Assembly (NCBI GenBank): GCA_945876865.1
Contig: CAMCPZ010000003.1
Span: forward strand, 1 to 64,000
Direction: 5' to 3'
Origin: Bifidobacterium breve
GTDB taxonomy: Bacteria > Actinomycetota > Actinomycetes > Nanopelagicales > Nanopelagicaceae
DNA length: 64,000 bases
A program made the translations under genes and the position numbers. Positions 25,262 to 35,993 of this stretch are shown piece by piece; position 1 is the first letter of the stretch; each line of letters begins with the position of its first letter. The notes under the pieces are model-generated. The model did not search any database. It saw nothing but the letters and a program-made list of their open reading frames with translations, and had not been told where the DNA came from.

Positions 25262-26494
25262 TTATACCGAATCCATAATATGACGATTGCCTCGATCAAA
25301 AGTAAAGTAGTTCCAGCACCAATCAACGATTGTTCCGATGCGATTGCGGCCACCCATCAAATAGAAGAGATGCAGGAATAACCAAGTAGCCCAAGCTGGA
25401 TATCCTGAGAATCTGATGCTTTTAACTTCGACAACAGCCTTATGTCGACCAATCGTTGCCATCGATCCTTTATCTCTATATTTGAAATCCTTTAGCTCTT
25501 CACCCTTTTCACGCCGCAAGATTTGTGCTGCTACAAATTTTCCCTGTTGCATTGCAACTGGTGCGACCATTGGTAAAAATCTTCCGTCACTGGCTTTCGA
25601 ACCACAGATATCTCCAACGCCCCAAATATTTGGATAATTTGTTACCGCCAGAGTGGGATAAACACTTAATCTATTTCCATCTAAGGGCAGAGATAATTTT
25701 GAAATAACAGGTTCGCCCTTTACTCCGGCTGCCCAAATTGTGACTTCTGCCGGAATCTTCTCGCCAGACTTTAAAGCAATCTCATCGCGCATTACTGATT
25801 CAACTGCGTGATTCACTAAAACTTTGACACCTAATTTTTCTAAAGCGCTCTTAGTTTTCTCAGATAGTTTTGGTGAGAAACTCGGGAGCAATCTTGGCCC
25901 AGCTTCAATTAATGAGACTTCAATATGTAGCGCTGCATGCTTCTGATCATTCATCAATGGTCCACGAACTAGTTCAGCAAGGGCGCCAGCCATTTCAACA
26001 CCAGTAGGCCCACCACCAACCACAACAATAGAAAGTTTCGTATCATCTTCAAATCGGCAGAGATCTTCAAATCGGCGCATTACTTCGGCACGAATCGTAA
26101 GTGCCTCATGAACAGATTTCATTCCAAGCGCGTATTCACTAACTCCAGGTGTTCCAAAATCGGCAGTTACAGAACCAACTGCAATAACTAGATGATCAAA
26201 GGGTAAAACTTCACTGCTATCTAACTTCACGGTCTTATTTTTGTGGTCAACAGAGATCGGGCTGCCCATTCGAAATTTCCCATTGATTGAGCGGAGCGCA
26301 CCACGAATTGGATAAGCAACATGGTCTGCCGCAAGTCCGGCAGTTGAAACCTGATAGAGAAGAGGCAGAAATGTTTGGTAATTGTGGCGATCGACAACAG
26401 TAATGTCTGCGCTATCACCGAGCGCCTTAGCTGTGGCTAGTCCACCGAAACCCCCGCCAAGAATTACGACTCTGGGCTTGTGGCGCTTCATCAT
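25262..26494 (-). CDS. ndh: Type II NADH:quinone oxidoreductase (NDH-2)
   Basis: 410 aa from the ATG at 26494, which has AGAGGA 5-6 nt upstream; the track TTG at 26530 is less likely. The FAD-binding motif is VVILGGGFGGLATAKAL, followed by HNYQTFLPLLYQVSTAG. The NADH-binding motif is IVVVGGGPTGVEMAGALAEL, then GVGDICG near the flavin and the quinone-site block APVAMQQGKFVA. The C-terminus has an amphipathic or hydrophobic membrane-binding segment (ATWLFLHLFYLMGGRNRI). It passes electrons from NADH to quinone without proton pumping. Confidence 0.92.
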   Translation of the reverse strand: MMKRHKPRVVILGGGFGGLATAKALGDSADITVVDRHNYQTFLPLLYQVSTAGLAADHVAYPIRGALRSINGKFRMGSPISVDHKNKTVKLDSSEVLPFDHLVIAVGSVTADFGTPGVSEYALGMKSVHEALTIRAEVMRRFEDLCRFEDDTKLSIVVVGGGPTGVEMAGALAELVRGPLMNDQKHAALHIEVSLIEAGPRLLPSFSPKLSEKTKSALEKLGVKVLVNHAVESVMRDEIALKSGEKIPAEVTIWAAGVKGEPVISKLSLPLDGNRLSVYPTLAVTNYPNIWGVGDICGSKASDGRFLPMVAPVAMQQGKFVAAQILRREKGEELKDFKYRDKGSMATIGRHKAVVEVKSIRFSGYPAWATWLFLHLFYLMGGRNRIGTIVDWCWNYFTFDRGNRHIMDSV

Positions 26495-26554
26495 TTTATC
26501 CTCTGCCAATTCCAATAAATTAAGTTTCAAGTTTCCTGAACTAGGAATGCAGTC

Positions 26555-26560
26555 TACTGT
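26555..26560 (+). promoter_or_regulatory. -10 element of leaderless SDR-DUF2867 promoter
   Basis: TACTGT, 7 nt, then ATG at 26568. Divergent from ndh, whose start is 73 bp away. Confidence 0.45.
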
Positions 26561-26567
26561 TTAACCC

Positions 26568-28103
26568 ATGGACGCGACGGCCAATAATCCAAATCCAGTA
26601 AACCCTGGACGCAAAATCCTGGTTACAGGCGCTTCTGGCTATGTTGGTGGCCGCTTAGTCCGACAGTTACTTAGTCAAGATTTCGCAGTACGCGTAATGG
26701 TCCGCGATAAAAATAAAATTTCAGGTCAAGCTTGGATAGATAAAGTCGAGATTTCGCAAGGTAATGCCAGTGATTTTGCATCTGTAAAGGCTGCATTAAC
26801 CGGAGTCCATACAGCGTTCTATTTATTGCATTCAATCAATCTTGGATCTAATTTTGATGAGATTGAAGCTGCAATGGCGCGAAATTTTGCTACAGCAGCA
26901 GAAGAGGCCGGAGTCAGCCAGATAATTTATCTGGGCGGAATTGCAAACGATAAGCAGATCAGCCAGCACCTTGAATCTCGGGCAAATACTGGACGCCAAT
27001 TAGCTAGTGGAAAAGTGCCAGTTATTGAAATGCGAGCCGGAATTATAATTGGTTCTGGTTCGGCATCTTTTGAAATGCTTCGACATTTAACGCACCGCTT
27101 ACCAGTTATGACAACACCAAAGTGGGTTTCAAATCGCACTCAACCAATCGCAATTCGAGATGTGCTCTGGTATTTATCAAGTGCCGCCGCACTTGATAAG
27201 CCAGTAGGTGGAGTCTTTGATATCGGTGGACCAGCAGTTCTTTCATATGCCGACATGATGCAAATGTTTGCAAAAATTTCTGGATTGCGCCGGCGATGGA
27301 TTATTAAAGTTCCAGTTCTTTCACCAGCGTTATCAAGTTTGTGGATTGGCCTGGTAACTCCGGTTCCAACCGCGCTGGCTCGGCCACTTGTGCACTCTTT
27401 AATTAGTGAAGTTGTCGCAGATCCAAATAAAAGCATCTCAGGCTTAATTCCGCCGCCACCAGAAGGTTTATTGCAAGTAAATCAAGCCATTGAATTAGCG
27501 CTTTCGAGAACAACTCAGAATCAAGTCGAATCGCGTTGGTCAGATGCAACCCAGCCGACCGCACCATGGCAGAAAGCTCAGAGCGATCCAGAATGGGCTG
27601 GTGAAACTATTTACCGCGATCACCGCGAAAAAATTGTAGAAACTAGTAGGGCGAATCTCTGGAAGAGTATTGAACAAATCGGCGGTGAGAATGGTTGGTA
27701 TGGTGCAGATTTTCTCTGGTGGGCGCGTGGATTATTAGATCGGCTATTTGGTGGAGTAGGGCTTCGTCGCGGTCGTCGCAGTCCAGATACTTTGCGTATC
27801 GGAGATAGCTTAGATTTCTGGCGAGTAGAAAACTTAGAACCCGGAGTTTCGCTAAAACTTTATGCCGAAATGATTCTGCCTGGAAAAGCTTGGCTTGAAT
27901 TTAAAATTGAAGATTTTGAAATTGCTGGCAAGAAGATGCGAAAGATTTCGCAAGATGCAACCTATTCACCACGAGGCCTTGGTGGCCAACTTTATTGGTT
28001 TGCAGTTTCACCATTCCATGTATTGATTTTCCCGAGAATGTTGGGAAATTTAGTTCGTAGCGCTAATCGAAAAGATTATGCAGATTCCCAAATTAAAGGC
28101 TAG
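26568..28103 (+). CDS. SDR family NAD(P)-binding protein with C-terminal DUF2867
   Basis: 511 aa. Residues about 17-330 are an atypical extended SDR (NmrA/UbiA-like) with ILVTGASGYVGGRLVRQLL and VFDIGGPAVLSYADMMQMF. Residues about 345-505 match DUF2867, with LRIGDSLDFWRVENLEPG and the motif WLEFKIEDFE. This two-domain protein is widespread in actinobacteria and cyanobacteria; its reaction is unknown. The NAD(P)-binding Rossmann glycines are intact. ATG start after a leaderless-type promoter. Monocistronic as far as can be seen. Confidence 0.85.
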   Translation: MDATANNPNPVNPGRKILVTGASGYVGGRLVRQLLSQDFAVRVMVRDKNKISGQAWIDKVEISQGNASDFASVKAALTGVHTAFYLLHSINLGSNFDEIEAAMARNFATAAEEAGVSQIIYLGGIANDKQISQHLESRANTGRQLASGKVPVIEMRAGIIIGSGSASFEMLRHLTHRLPVMTTPKWVSNRTQPIAIRDVLWYLSSAAALDKPVGGVFDIGGPAVLSYADMMQMFAKISGLRRRWIIKVPVLSPALSSLWIGLVTPVPTALARPLVHSLISEVVADPNKSISGLIPPPPEGLLQVNQAIELALSRTTQNQVESRWSDATQPTAPWQKAQSDPEWAGETIYRDHREKIVETSRANLWKSIEQIGGENGWYGADFLWWARGLLDRLFGGVGLRRGRRSPDTLRIGDSLDFWRVENLEPGVSLKLYAEMILPGKAWLEFKIEDFEIAGKKMRKISQDATYSPRGLGGQLYWFAVSPFHVLIFPRMLGNLVRSANRKDYADSQIKG

Positions 28104-28143
28104 TTAATTAAGCTAAATCCCAGAAAATGTCACCTCTATCTCC

Positions 28144-28149
28144 TATAAT
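28144..28149 (+). promoter_or_regulatory. Consensus -10 of a leaderless DUF3263 promoter
   Basis: A perfect TATAAT, 6 nt, then ATG at 28156, with no room for a ribosome-binding site. This is the clearest leaderless promoter in the window. Confidence 0.7.
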
Positions 28150-28155
28150 TTAGGG

Positions 28156-28422
28156 ATGGAAAACCTAGAGATAAGCGTGCAAAATCAGGCGACATCTCTA
28201 ACCGAATTAGAAGTGAAGATCTTGGATTTCGAAGGTCAATGGTGGAAGTTTGCTGGTGCCAAGGAGAGCGCAATCAAGGAGCTCTTCGATATGACGCCTC
28301 CGGCTTATTACCAATTACTGAACAATCTGATCGATCGCGACGATGCCTTGTTGGCAGCGCCGATGCTGGTGAAGCGACTTCGCCGTCTGCGCGAAGCCCG
28401 CACAAACGCCCGCTCGCTTTAG
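28156..28422 (+). CDS. DUF3263 protein
   Basis: 88 aa. It matches the actinobacterial DUF3263 family: ILDFEGQWWKFAGAKESAIKELFDMTPPAYYQLLNNLIDR, then LVKRLRRLREART. The family is a small helical protein, possibly with a helix-turn-helix-like arrangement, of unknown function. It is expressed from a consensus leaderless promoter and lies 100 bp upstream of groEL, separated by a CIRCE operator, so it is not part of the heat-shock operon. Confidence 0.85.
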   Translation: MENLEISVQNQATSLTELEVKILDFEGQWWKFAGAKESAIKELFDMTPPAYYQLLNNLIDRDDALLAAPMLVKRLRRLREARTNARSL

Positions 28423-28464
28423 CTTCGATTTGCCCCACCCTTCGCCCCTGCTCTAGATTTGGCA

Positions 28465-28491
28465 TTAGCACTCGGAAGGTTAGAGTGATAA
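28465..28491 (+). promoter_or_regulatory. CIRCE operator (HrcA-binding) upstream of groEL
   Basis: TTAGCACTC-N9-GAGTGATAA, identical to the CIRCE consensus TTAGCACTC-N9-GAGTGCTAA except one base in the right arm. It lies 31 bp before the groEL ATG. It implies HrcA repression released on heat shock. Confidence 0.92.
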
Positions 28492-28498
28492 TCGTTAA

Positions 28499-30142
<1,644 letters not shown>

Positions 30143-30150
30143 ATCCGTAA

Positions 30151-30156
30151 TAAGAT
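30151..30156 (+). promoter_or_regulatory. -10 element of leaderless DUF3027 promoter
   Basis: TAAGAT, 6 nt (acgcgg), ATG at 30163. It begins 8 bp after the groEL stop, so the DUF3027 gene has its own promoter. Confidence 0.55.
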
Positions 30157-30162
30157 ACGCGG

Positions 30163-30867
30163 ATGAGTTCAGCAAAGATTGAAGACAAGTTCAGCGCCCT
30201 TGAATTAGCAAGGGCTGCTGCGCTTGAAGATGCACCAGCGCAAGATCAAGTTGGTGATTTAGTTTCAATTTCATATGATGAAATCGAAGATTCAAGTGAA
30301 GCCAGAATTGCAAACTATTTATTCGAAGCATCACTTAAAGGTTATGTTGGTTGGCGTTGGGCTGTAACAGTTGCAAAGGTTGATGAATCAAGCTCTCCAA
30401 CAATTTGCGATGTAGTTCTTCTTCCTGGCACAGATTCACTCCTTGCCCCTGAATGGATTGCGTATAAAGATCGCTTGCTTCCTGGCGATGTTGGTCCCGG
30501 AGATATCGTTCCAACTTCTGCAGATGATGCGCGATTAGTTCCCGGATTTGCTTCGCTTCCAGATGATGAAGATTTAGATCTTGCACAATTATTTGAATTC
30601 GGTTTAGGCCGGGCGCGCGTGCTCTCAATTACTGGCCGCGATCTTGCAGCGCAACGTTGGTATGCCGGAAGTTCTGGCCCAAACAATGCAATTTCACAAC
30701 AAGCACCAAAGCCATGTTATTCATGTGGATTCTTTATTCCAATCGCAGGATCACTTAGATCTGCATTCGGTGTCTGCGCAAATATTTTGGCGCCAGATGA
30801 TGCCCGCGTTGTCTCAGTCGACCATGGCTGTGGGGCGCATTCCGAAGCGCTGGTTGTCACCGATTAG
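30163..30867 (+). CDS. DUF3027 protein
   Basis: 234 aa. It matches actinobacterial DUF3027: VGWRWAVTVAKV, then LLPGTDSLLAPEWIAYKDRLLPGDVGPGDI, and a C-terminal cysteine-containing segment (KPCYSCGFFIPIAGSLRSAFGVCAN ... DHGCGAHSE) that probably binds zinc through CxxC plus later Cys/His residues. No membrane segments. The family lies next to cold-shock protein genes in actinobacteria, as here. Function unknown. Confidence 0.88.
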   Translation: MSSAKIEDKFSALELARAAALEDAPAQDQVGDLVSISYDEIEDSSEARIANYLFEASLKGYVGWRWAVTVAKVDESSSPTICDVVLLPGTDSLLAPEWIAYKDRLLPGDVGPGDIVPTSADDARLVPGFASLPDDEDLDLAQLFEFGLGRARVLSITGRDLAAQRWYAGSSGPNNAISQQAPKPCYSCGFFIPIAGSLRSAFGVCANILAPDDARVVSVDHGCGAHSEALVVTD

Positions 30868-30975
30868 CCGCTAATCAAGCACAAAATCGGGCAACAGCAC
30901 CTCGCATTCGTAAGTTAAACTAATCCTCTTGCACAAATGGCAAAACCAGATTTACAGAAAAAAAGGAGTTCCCCA

Positions 30976-31359
30976 ATGCCTCTAGGTCGCGTGAAGTGGT
31001 ACAGCCTTGAAAAGGGTTTTGGATTTATTGAATCTGAAGAGGGCGCAGATGTTTACTTAGCATCTTCAGCTCTTCCATCTGGTGTTGCAACAGTTAAGCC
31101 AGGAACCAAACTTGAATTCGGAGTTATCGAAGGCAAGAAGGGTCCACAAGCAATGACTGTTCGTTTGATTGACGAGCCGGCATCTGTCGTTGCAAATAAT
31201 CGAATCAATCATGATGATCTAGCAACAATGATTGAGGACACAATTAAGATTTTGGATAAGGTCGGAAATGGTTTACGTCACGGTCGCCATCCATCTGGCC
31301 CAGATGCTGATCGCCTAGCTAAAGTTTTACGCGGTATTGCCGGACAATTCGAGAGCTAA
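30976..31359 (+). CDS. Cold-shock domain protein (CspB-like, extended)
   Basis: 127 aa from the ATG at 30976, which has an AAGGAG Shine-Dalgarno 6-7 nt upstream; the track's ATG at 30937 lies before that site and is rejected. Residues 1-65 are a cold-shock domain (GRVKWYSLEKGFGFIESEEG, with RNP1-like KGFGFI). RNP2 is altered: VYLASSAL instead of VFVHxSAI, so the usual His and Phe of the RNA-binding face are missing. A C-terminal helical extension of about 55 residues (LATMIEDTIKILDKVGNGLRHG) is typical of the actinobacterial form. Likely an RNA-binding protein. A roughly 50-nt leader is present. Confidence 0.88.
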   Translation: MPLGRVKWYSLEKGFGFIESEEGADVYLASSALPSGVATVKPGTKLEFGVIEGKKGPQAMTVRLIDEPASVVANNRINHDDLATMIEDTIKILDKVGNGLRHGRHPSGPDADRLAKVLRGIAGQFES

Positions 31360-31541
31360 TTACTTTCGCGCTTTGCCCGTCTTATTGTGTAACGAAGTCC
31401 AATCACGCCTAAGCTGATTCCGAATACACAAATCCATTTTGCATTTGTGCTGGCATCAAGAGCAAAGTTTGCAATCAGGGCTACAAACCAGAGAGCAATA
31501 CCGATAATAATCACGGTGATCGCACTTCGTAAATGAACCAT
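31356..31541 (-). CDS. DUF2530 small membrane protein
   Basis: 61 aa with two predicted transmembrane helices (about 8-28, AITVIIIGIALWFVALIANF, and 35-50, WICVFGISLGVIGL), ending in a basic tail RRAKRESN. It matches the actinobacterial DUF2530 family, whose members lie near DUF3027 and serC. Its ATG is 4 nt after the stop of a 26-codon ORF, which itself starts 4 nt after serC. It overlaps the cold-shock gene by 4 bp at the 3' ends. Confidence 0.75.
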   Translation of the reverse strand: MVHLRSAITVIIIGIALWFVALIANFALDASTNAKWICVFGISLGVIGLRYTIRRAKRESN

Positions 31542-31545
31542 CTAA

Positions 31546-31626
31546 TTAATCACCGACTAGGACGACGATAAAAACTGCAATGAATAGCGCCCCAAGCGTT
31601 AGGAGTCTGCGAGTTCTATAACTCAA
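31546..31626 (-). CDS. 26-aa single-span membrane peptide between serC and DUF2530
   Basis: Too short for the ORF track. Minus-strand TTG at 31626 gives (M)SYRTRRLLTLGALF..., 26 residues with three N-terminal Arg followed by about 18 hydrophobic residues ending in VLVGD. This is the plan of a small inner-membrane protein with N-in topology. It begins 4 nt after the serC stop and ends 4 nt before the DUF2530 ATG, the tight spacing of a co-translated gene. The start codon is weak and only AAAGAAG precedes it, so the call needs conservation support. Confidence 0.5.
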   Translation of the reverse strand: MSYRTRRLLTLGALFIAVFIVVLVGD

Positions 31627-31630
31627 GAAC

Positions 31631-32761
<1,131 letters not shown>

Positions 32762-33427
32762 CTACGGGTTCAGGCGATTAACTTGCCAATCGGTTTTTTG
32801 TGAGTCCGAACGCACATAGCGCAAGCGATCATGCAATCTGGAATGGCGGCCCTGCCAAAACTCGATACTGACTGGGCGTACTAAATATCCGCCCCAATAT
32901 TCTGGTCTCGGCACAACCGACCCTTCCGGATACTTCTCTGCGAGCTGCGCATACTTTGCTTCAAGTGTTTCTCTCGAATCTAATTCAGTTGACTGCGCAC
33001 TTGCAGTCGCACCAATTTGACTGCCCCAAGGCCGGGCTGCAAAGTAATCATCGCTCTCTTGCGTACTTACTTTTTCAGCAGTTCCGATAATTATTACTTG
33101 GCGCTCCATTGGATACCAAGGAAATACAAGTGAGACTTTTGGATTGTTTGCAATTGCGTCGGCTTTACGCGACAGGTAATTTGTGAAGAAGGTAAAGCCA
33201 TCAGATGAAACATCTTTCAATAGAACGGATCGGCCAACCGGTGCGCCATCGGTAATTGTCGAAAGCACCATTGCATTAGCTTCGACCACCATAATGTTTT
33301 CGCTGGCCTCACTTAGCCATTTCTTGAATTGCTCAATTGGATCGCGGGCAAGGTCAGCTTCAGTCAAGCCAGCCTGGCCATATGAAAGGCGCATCGCCCG
33401 AATGGTCTCCCGATTGATTTCGCTCAT
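32762..33427 (-). CDS. pdxH: Pyridoxamine 5'-phosphate oxidase
   Basis: 221 aa from the ATG at 33427; the track start at 33523 would add 32 poorly ordered residues, while a TTAGAT -10 lies 6 nt before the chosen ATG and the length then fits PdxH. FMN-binding split barrel: GRSVLLKDVSSDGFTFFTNYLSRKADAI, then VFPWYPMERQV, and the C-terminal RPEYWGGYLV and WQGRHSRLHDR with the substrate-binding Arg and His. It oxidises PNP and PMP to pyridoxal 5'-phosphate. Probable operon with serC. Confidence 0.93.
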   Translation of the reverse strand: MSEINRETIRAMRLSYGQAGLTEADLARDPIEQFKKWLSEASENIMVVEANAMVLSTITDGAPVGRSVLLKDVSSDGFTFFTNYLSRKADAIANNPKVSLVFPWYPMERQVIIIGTAEKVSTQESDDYFAARPWGSQIGATASAQSTELDSRETLEAKYAQLAEKYPEGSVVPRPEYWGGYLVRPVSIEFWQGRHSRLHDRLRYVRSDSQKTDWQVNRLNP

Positions 33428-33433
33428 GGCTGT

Positions 33434-33439
33434 ATCTAA
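33434..33439 (-). promoter_or_regulatory. -10 element of leaderless pdxH promoter
   Basis: TTAGAT on the minus strand, 6 nt before the ATG at 33427. It decides the pdxH start. Confidence 0.5.
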
Positions 33440-33544
33440 CTTCACTTTCGCCCCGCCTGCATCTTGCGACCGTTTAGGCGCCCCTAGTTTGGTTTCATCC
33501 GCAAAAGTGTGGACAATACGCATAACTAATTGAGGGAGCCCGTC

Positions 33545-34657
33545 GTGTCAGAAGTTTTTAAGCCCGGTCTTGAAGGCGTTATCGCATTTGAATCTGAAAT
33601 CGCAGAGCCGGATAAAGAAGGTAGTGCACTTCGCTACCGCGGCGTCGATATCGAAGATCTTGTTGGCCGCGTAACATTCGGAAACGTTTGGGGCTTATTA
33701 GTAGATAACGAATTTAATCCAGGACTTCCTGCAGCAGAACCATTCCCAATTCCGGTTCACTCAGGTGACATCCGTGTTGACGTGCAATCAGCAATCGCAA
33801 TGCTTGCACCTGCTTGGGGATTCAAACCTTTACTTGATACAACAGATGAAGAAGCGCGTGTTCAACTTGCCCGCACATCTGTCATGGTTCTTTCATATGT
33901 TGCACAAGCTGCCCGAGGCACCGCACCAATGGTTCCACAATCAGAAGTTGATAAAGCACATACGGTTGTCGAGCGAATGATGATTCGCTGGCGCGGAGAA
34001 CCAGATCCACTTCACGTTCGCGCAGTAGATGCTTACTTTGTATCAGCAGCAGAACATGGAATGAACGCCTCAACTTTCACCGCGCGAGTAATCGCATCAA
34101 CTGGTGCAGATGTTGCAGCTTCAATCTCTGGCGCAATCGGCGCAATGTCAGGTCCACTTCACGGTGGCGCACCTGCACGTGTTCTCAGCATGATCGAAGG
34201 CGTCGAAAAAACTGGCGATGCAACTGCATATGTAAAGGGAATTTTAGATCGCAAAGAACGCTTGATGGGATTCGGTCACCGGGTTTACCGCGCCGAAGAT
34301 CCACGTGCCCGCACACTCCGTCGTATTTCAAAAGAGCTAAATGCGCCACGTTATGAAGTTGCACTTGCACTTGAAAAAGCTGCACTGGCTGAGCTTCACG
34401 AACGCCAACCAGATCGCGTGCTAGAAACTAACGTTGAATTCTGGGCCGCAATTGTTCTGGACTTCGCACAAATTCCAGCGCATATGTTTACCTCGATGTT
34501 TACCGCTGCACGAACTGCAGGTTGGTCGGCACATATTCTTGAGCAGAAGCGCACTGGAAGAATTATTCGTCCATCAGCAAGATACGTTGGTCCAGCGCCT
34601 CGTAAAGTTAGTGAAGTTCAGGGCTGGGATGAGTCAGTCCATTCACTCCACAACTAA
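33545..34657 (+). CDS. Citrate synthase (actinobacterial CitA/type 2-like)
   Basis: 370 aa from the GTG at 33545, which has GAGGGAG 5-6 nt upstream; the track TTG at 33530 overlaps that site. Citrate synthase fold with LRYRGVDIEDLV, catalytic His in GPLHGGAPARVLSMI and in GFGHRVYRAEDPRARTL, and the Asp region in NVEFWAAIVLDFAQIP. It condenses oxaloacetate and acetyl-CoA at the TCA cycle entry. The length is that of the shorter dimeric type; methylcitrate synthase activity cannot be excluded. The end overlaps the photolyase start by 29 bp. Confidence 0.9.
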   Translation: MSEVFKPGLEGVIAFESEIAEPDKEGSALRYRGVDIEDLVGRVTFGNVWGLLVDNEFNPGLPAAEPFPIPVHSGDIRVDVQSAIAMLAPAWGFKPLLDTTDEEARVQLARTSVMVLSYVAQAARGTAPMVPQSEVDKAHTVVERMMIRWRGEPDPLHVRAVDAYFVSAAEHGMNASTFTARVIASTGADVAASISGAIGAMSGPLHGGAPARVLSMIEGVEKTGDATAYVKGILDRKERLMGFGHRVYRAEDPRARTLRRISKELNAPRYEVALALEKAALAELHERQPDRVLETNVEFWAAIVLDFAQIPAHMFTSMFTAARTAGWSAHILEQKRTGRIIRPSARYVGPAPRKVSEVQGWDESVHSLHN

Positions 34658-35993
34658 ACGCAATATCTTCTGGTTCAGAAGAGACCTGCGTCTAGCTGAC
34701 AACCCGGCACTACTTGCTGCAATTGAAAATTGCGATGAATTAATCGCGGTCTTTATCCTCGATGAAAAAATAATTAAAGATAGCGGGGCCAAGCGCCTTG
34801 CCTATTTAGGTCAGTCACTTCGTGCGCTCGATGAATCACTTGGCAATAAATTGCATGTAATTGCCGGAGACCCTGTTGAAACCCTAAACACTTTAATCAA
34901 AAAATATGGCGCAGATGAAGTTCATATCAGCCAGGAATACGAACCTTATGGTGCGGCTCGTGATGCAAAAGTTGAAGCAAGTGGAATCAAATTAGTTAAG
35001 ACCGGAAGTCTTTATGCAGTCGCCCCTGGTCGAGTATTGAAACCAAGTGATGCGACTCCGTATCGGGTTTATACCCCGTTCTATAAAGCCTGGTGTTTAC
35101 ATGGCTGGCGCAAACCAGTGGCTGCGCCAAAGATTTTAAATCTAGTCACACCAAGTGCGGATTATCAAAACTTTCCAGATTGGCAGATCCCAGAAGGATG
35201 CACAATTTCGAAAGCTGGTGAAGCTGCAGCGCTAGCCCGATGGAAGAAATTCAAATCTAGCGCGCTTGCTAGTTATGACACAGAGCGAAATAACGCAAGC
35301 ATCGATGGAACCAGCAAGATGAGTGAGTATTTAACTTGGGGCGAAATTCATCCGCGGACACTGCTTGCTGAACTTGGAACAAGTAATTCCCATGATGTTT
35401 ATCGCAAAGAAATTGCGTGGCGCGAATTTTATGCCGACGTGCTTTTCAATAACCCACACACCGATAAAGATTATTACGCCCCTAGATTTGCAAATATGCG
35501 ATACGACGAACCTGGCGAAAAATTTAAAGCTTGGTGCGAAGGCAAGACTGGATATCCATTTGTTGATGCCGCAATGCGTCAGATTGTTAAGGAAGGTTGG
35601 ATGCATAACCGAACCCGAATGGTTGTTGCATCCTTCTTGGTTAAGGATCTCCACTTGGAATGGCAATTAGGTGCTGATTTCTTCATGGAACATCTAGTTG
35701 ATTTTGATGTTGCTTCAAATGCACATGGCTGGCAGTGGACTGCAGGATGCGGAACTGATGCCTCGCCTTATTACCGAGTATTTAATCCAATCGAACAGGG
35801 AAAGCGTTTCGATGTAAATGGCGATTACATCCGTAAATATGTTCCAGAGCTTGCACATTTAAGCAGTGACGAAATTCATGAACCCTGGGAATTTCTAGAT
35901 GGATATTCAAAAGGTTATCCAGAGCGGATTGTTAATCATGCAACTGAACGTTTGGAATCACTTGCAAGACTTGAAGAGATTAAGCCAGATTAA
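34629..35993 (+). CDS. phr: Deoxyribodipyrimidine photolyase (class I CPD)
   Basis: 454 aa from the ATG at 34629 inside the end of the citrate synthase gene; the track extends it backward through an overlapping frame. The N-terminal antenna-binding Rossmann domain (about 10-130) begins FWFRRDLRLADNPALLAA. The C-terminal FAD domain (about 190-440) includes WREFYADVLF, KTGYPFVDAAMRQI, EGWMHNRTRMVVASFL, LVDFDVASNAHGWQWTAGCGTDASPYYRVFNP. The Trp residues of the electron-transfer chain are present. Light-driven repair of cyclobutane pyrimidine dimers fits a sunlit surface-water lifestyle. The antenna type cannot be told by eye. Confidence 0.94.
   Translation: MSQSIHSTTKRNIFWFRRDLRLADNPALLAAIENCDELIAVFILDEKIIKDSGAKRLAYLGQSLRALDESLGNKLHVIAGDPVETLNTLIKKYGADEVHISQEYEPYGAARDAKVEASGIKLVKTGSLYAVAPGRVLKPSDATPYRVYTPFYKAWCLHGWRKPVAAPKILNLVTPSADYQNFPDWQIPEGCTISKAGEAAALARWKKFKSSALASYDTERNNASIDGTSKMSEYLTWGEIHPRTLLAELGTSNSHDVYRKEIAWREFYADVLFNNPHTDKDYYAPRFANMRYDEPGEKFKAWCEGKTGYPFVDAAMRQIVKEGWMHNRTRMVVASFLVKDLHLEWQLGADFFMEHLVDFDVASNAHGWQWTAGCGTDASPYYRVFNPIEQGKRFDVNGDYIRKYVPELAHLSSDEIHEPWEFLDGYSKGYPERIVNHATERLESLARLEEIKPD

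Noticed and set aside
30937-30975. Upstream ATG for the cold-shock gene
   Set aside because: The canonical AAGGAG lies between it and the ATG at 30976, and family members start at MPxGRVKWY.
33428-33523. N-terminal extension of PdxH in the ORF track
   Set aside because: A -10-like TTAGAT sits 6 nt before the ATG at 33427 and the shorter protein has the family's usual length.
34434-34628. Long N-terminal extension of the photolyase ORF
   Set aside because: The extra 65 codons lie in the +3 frame of citrate synthase and do not resemble photolyase; the conserved FWFRRDLRL begins shortly after the ATG at 34629.
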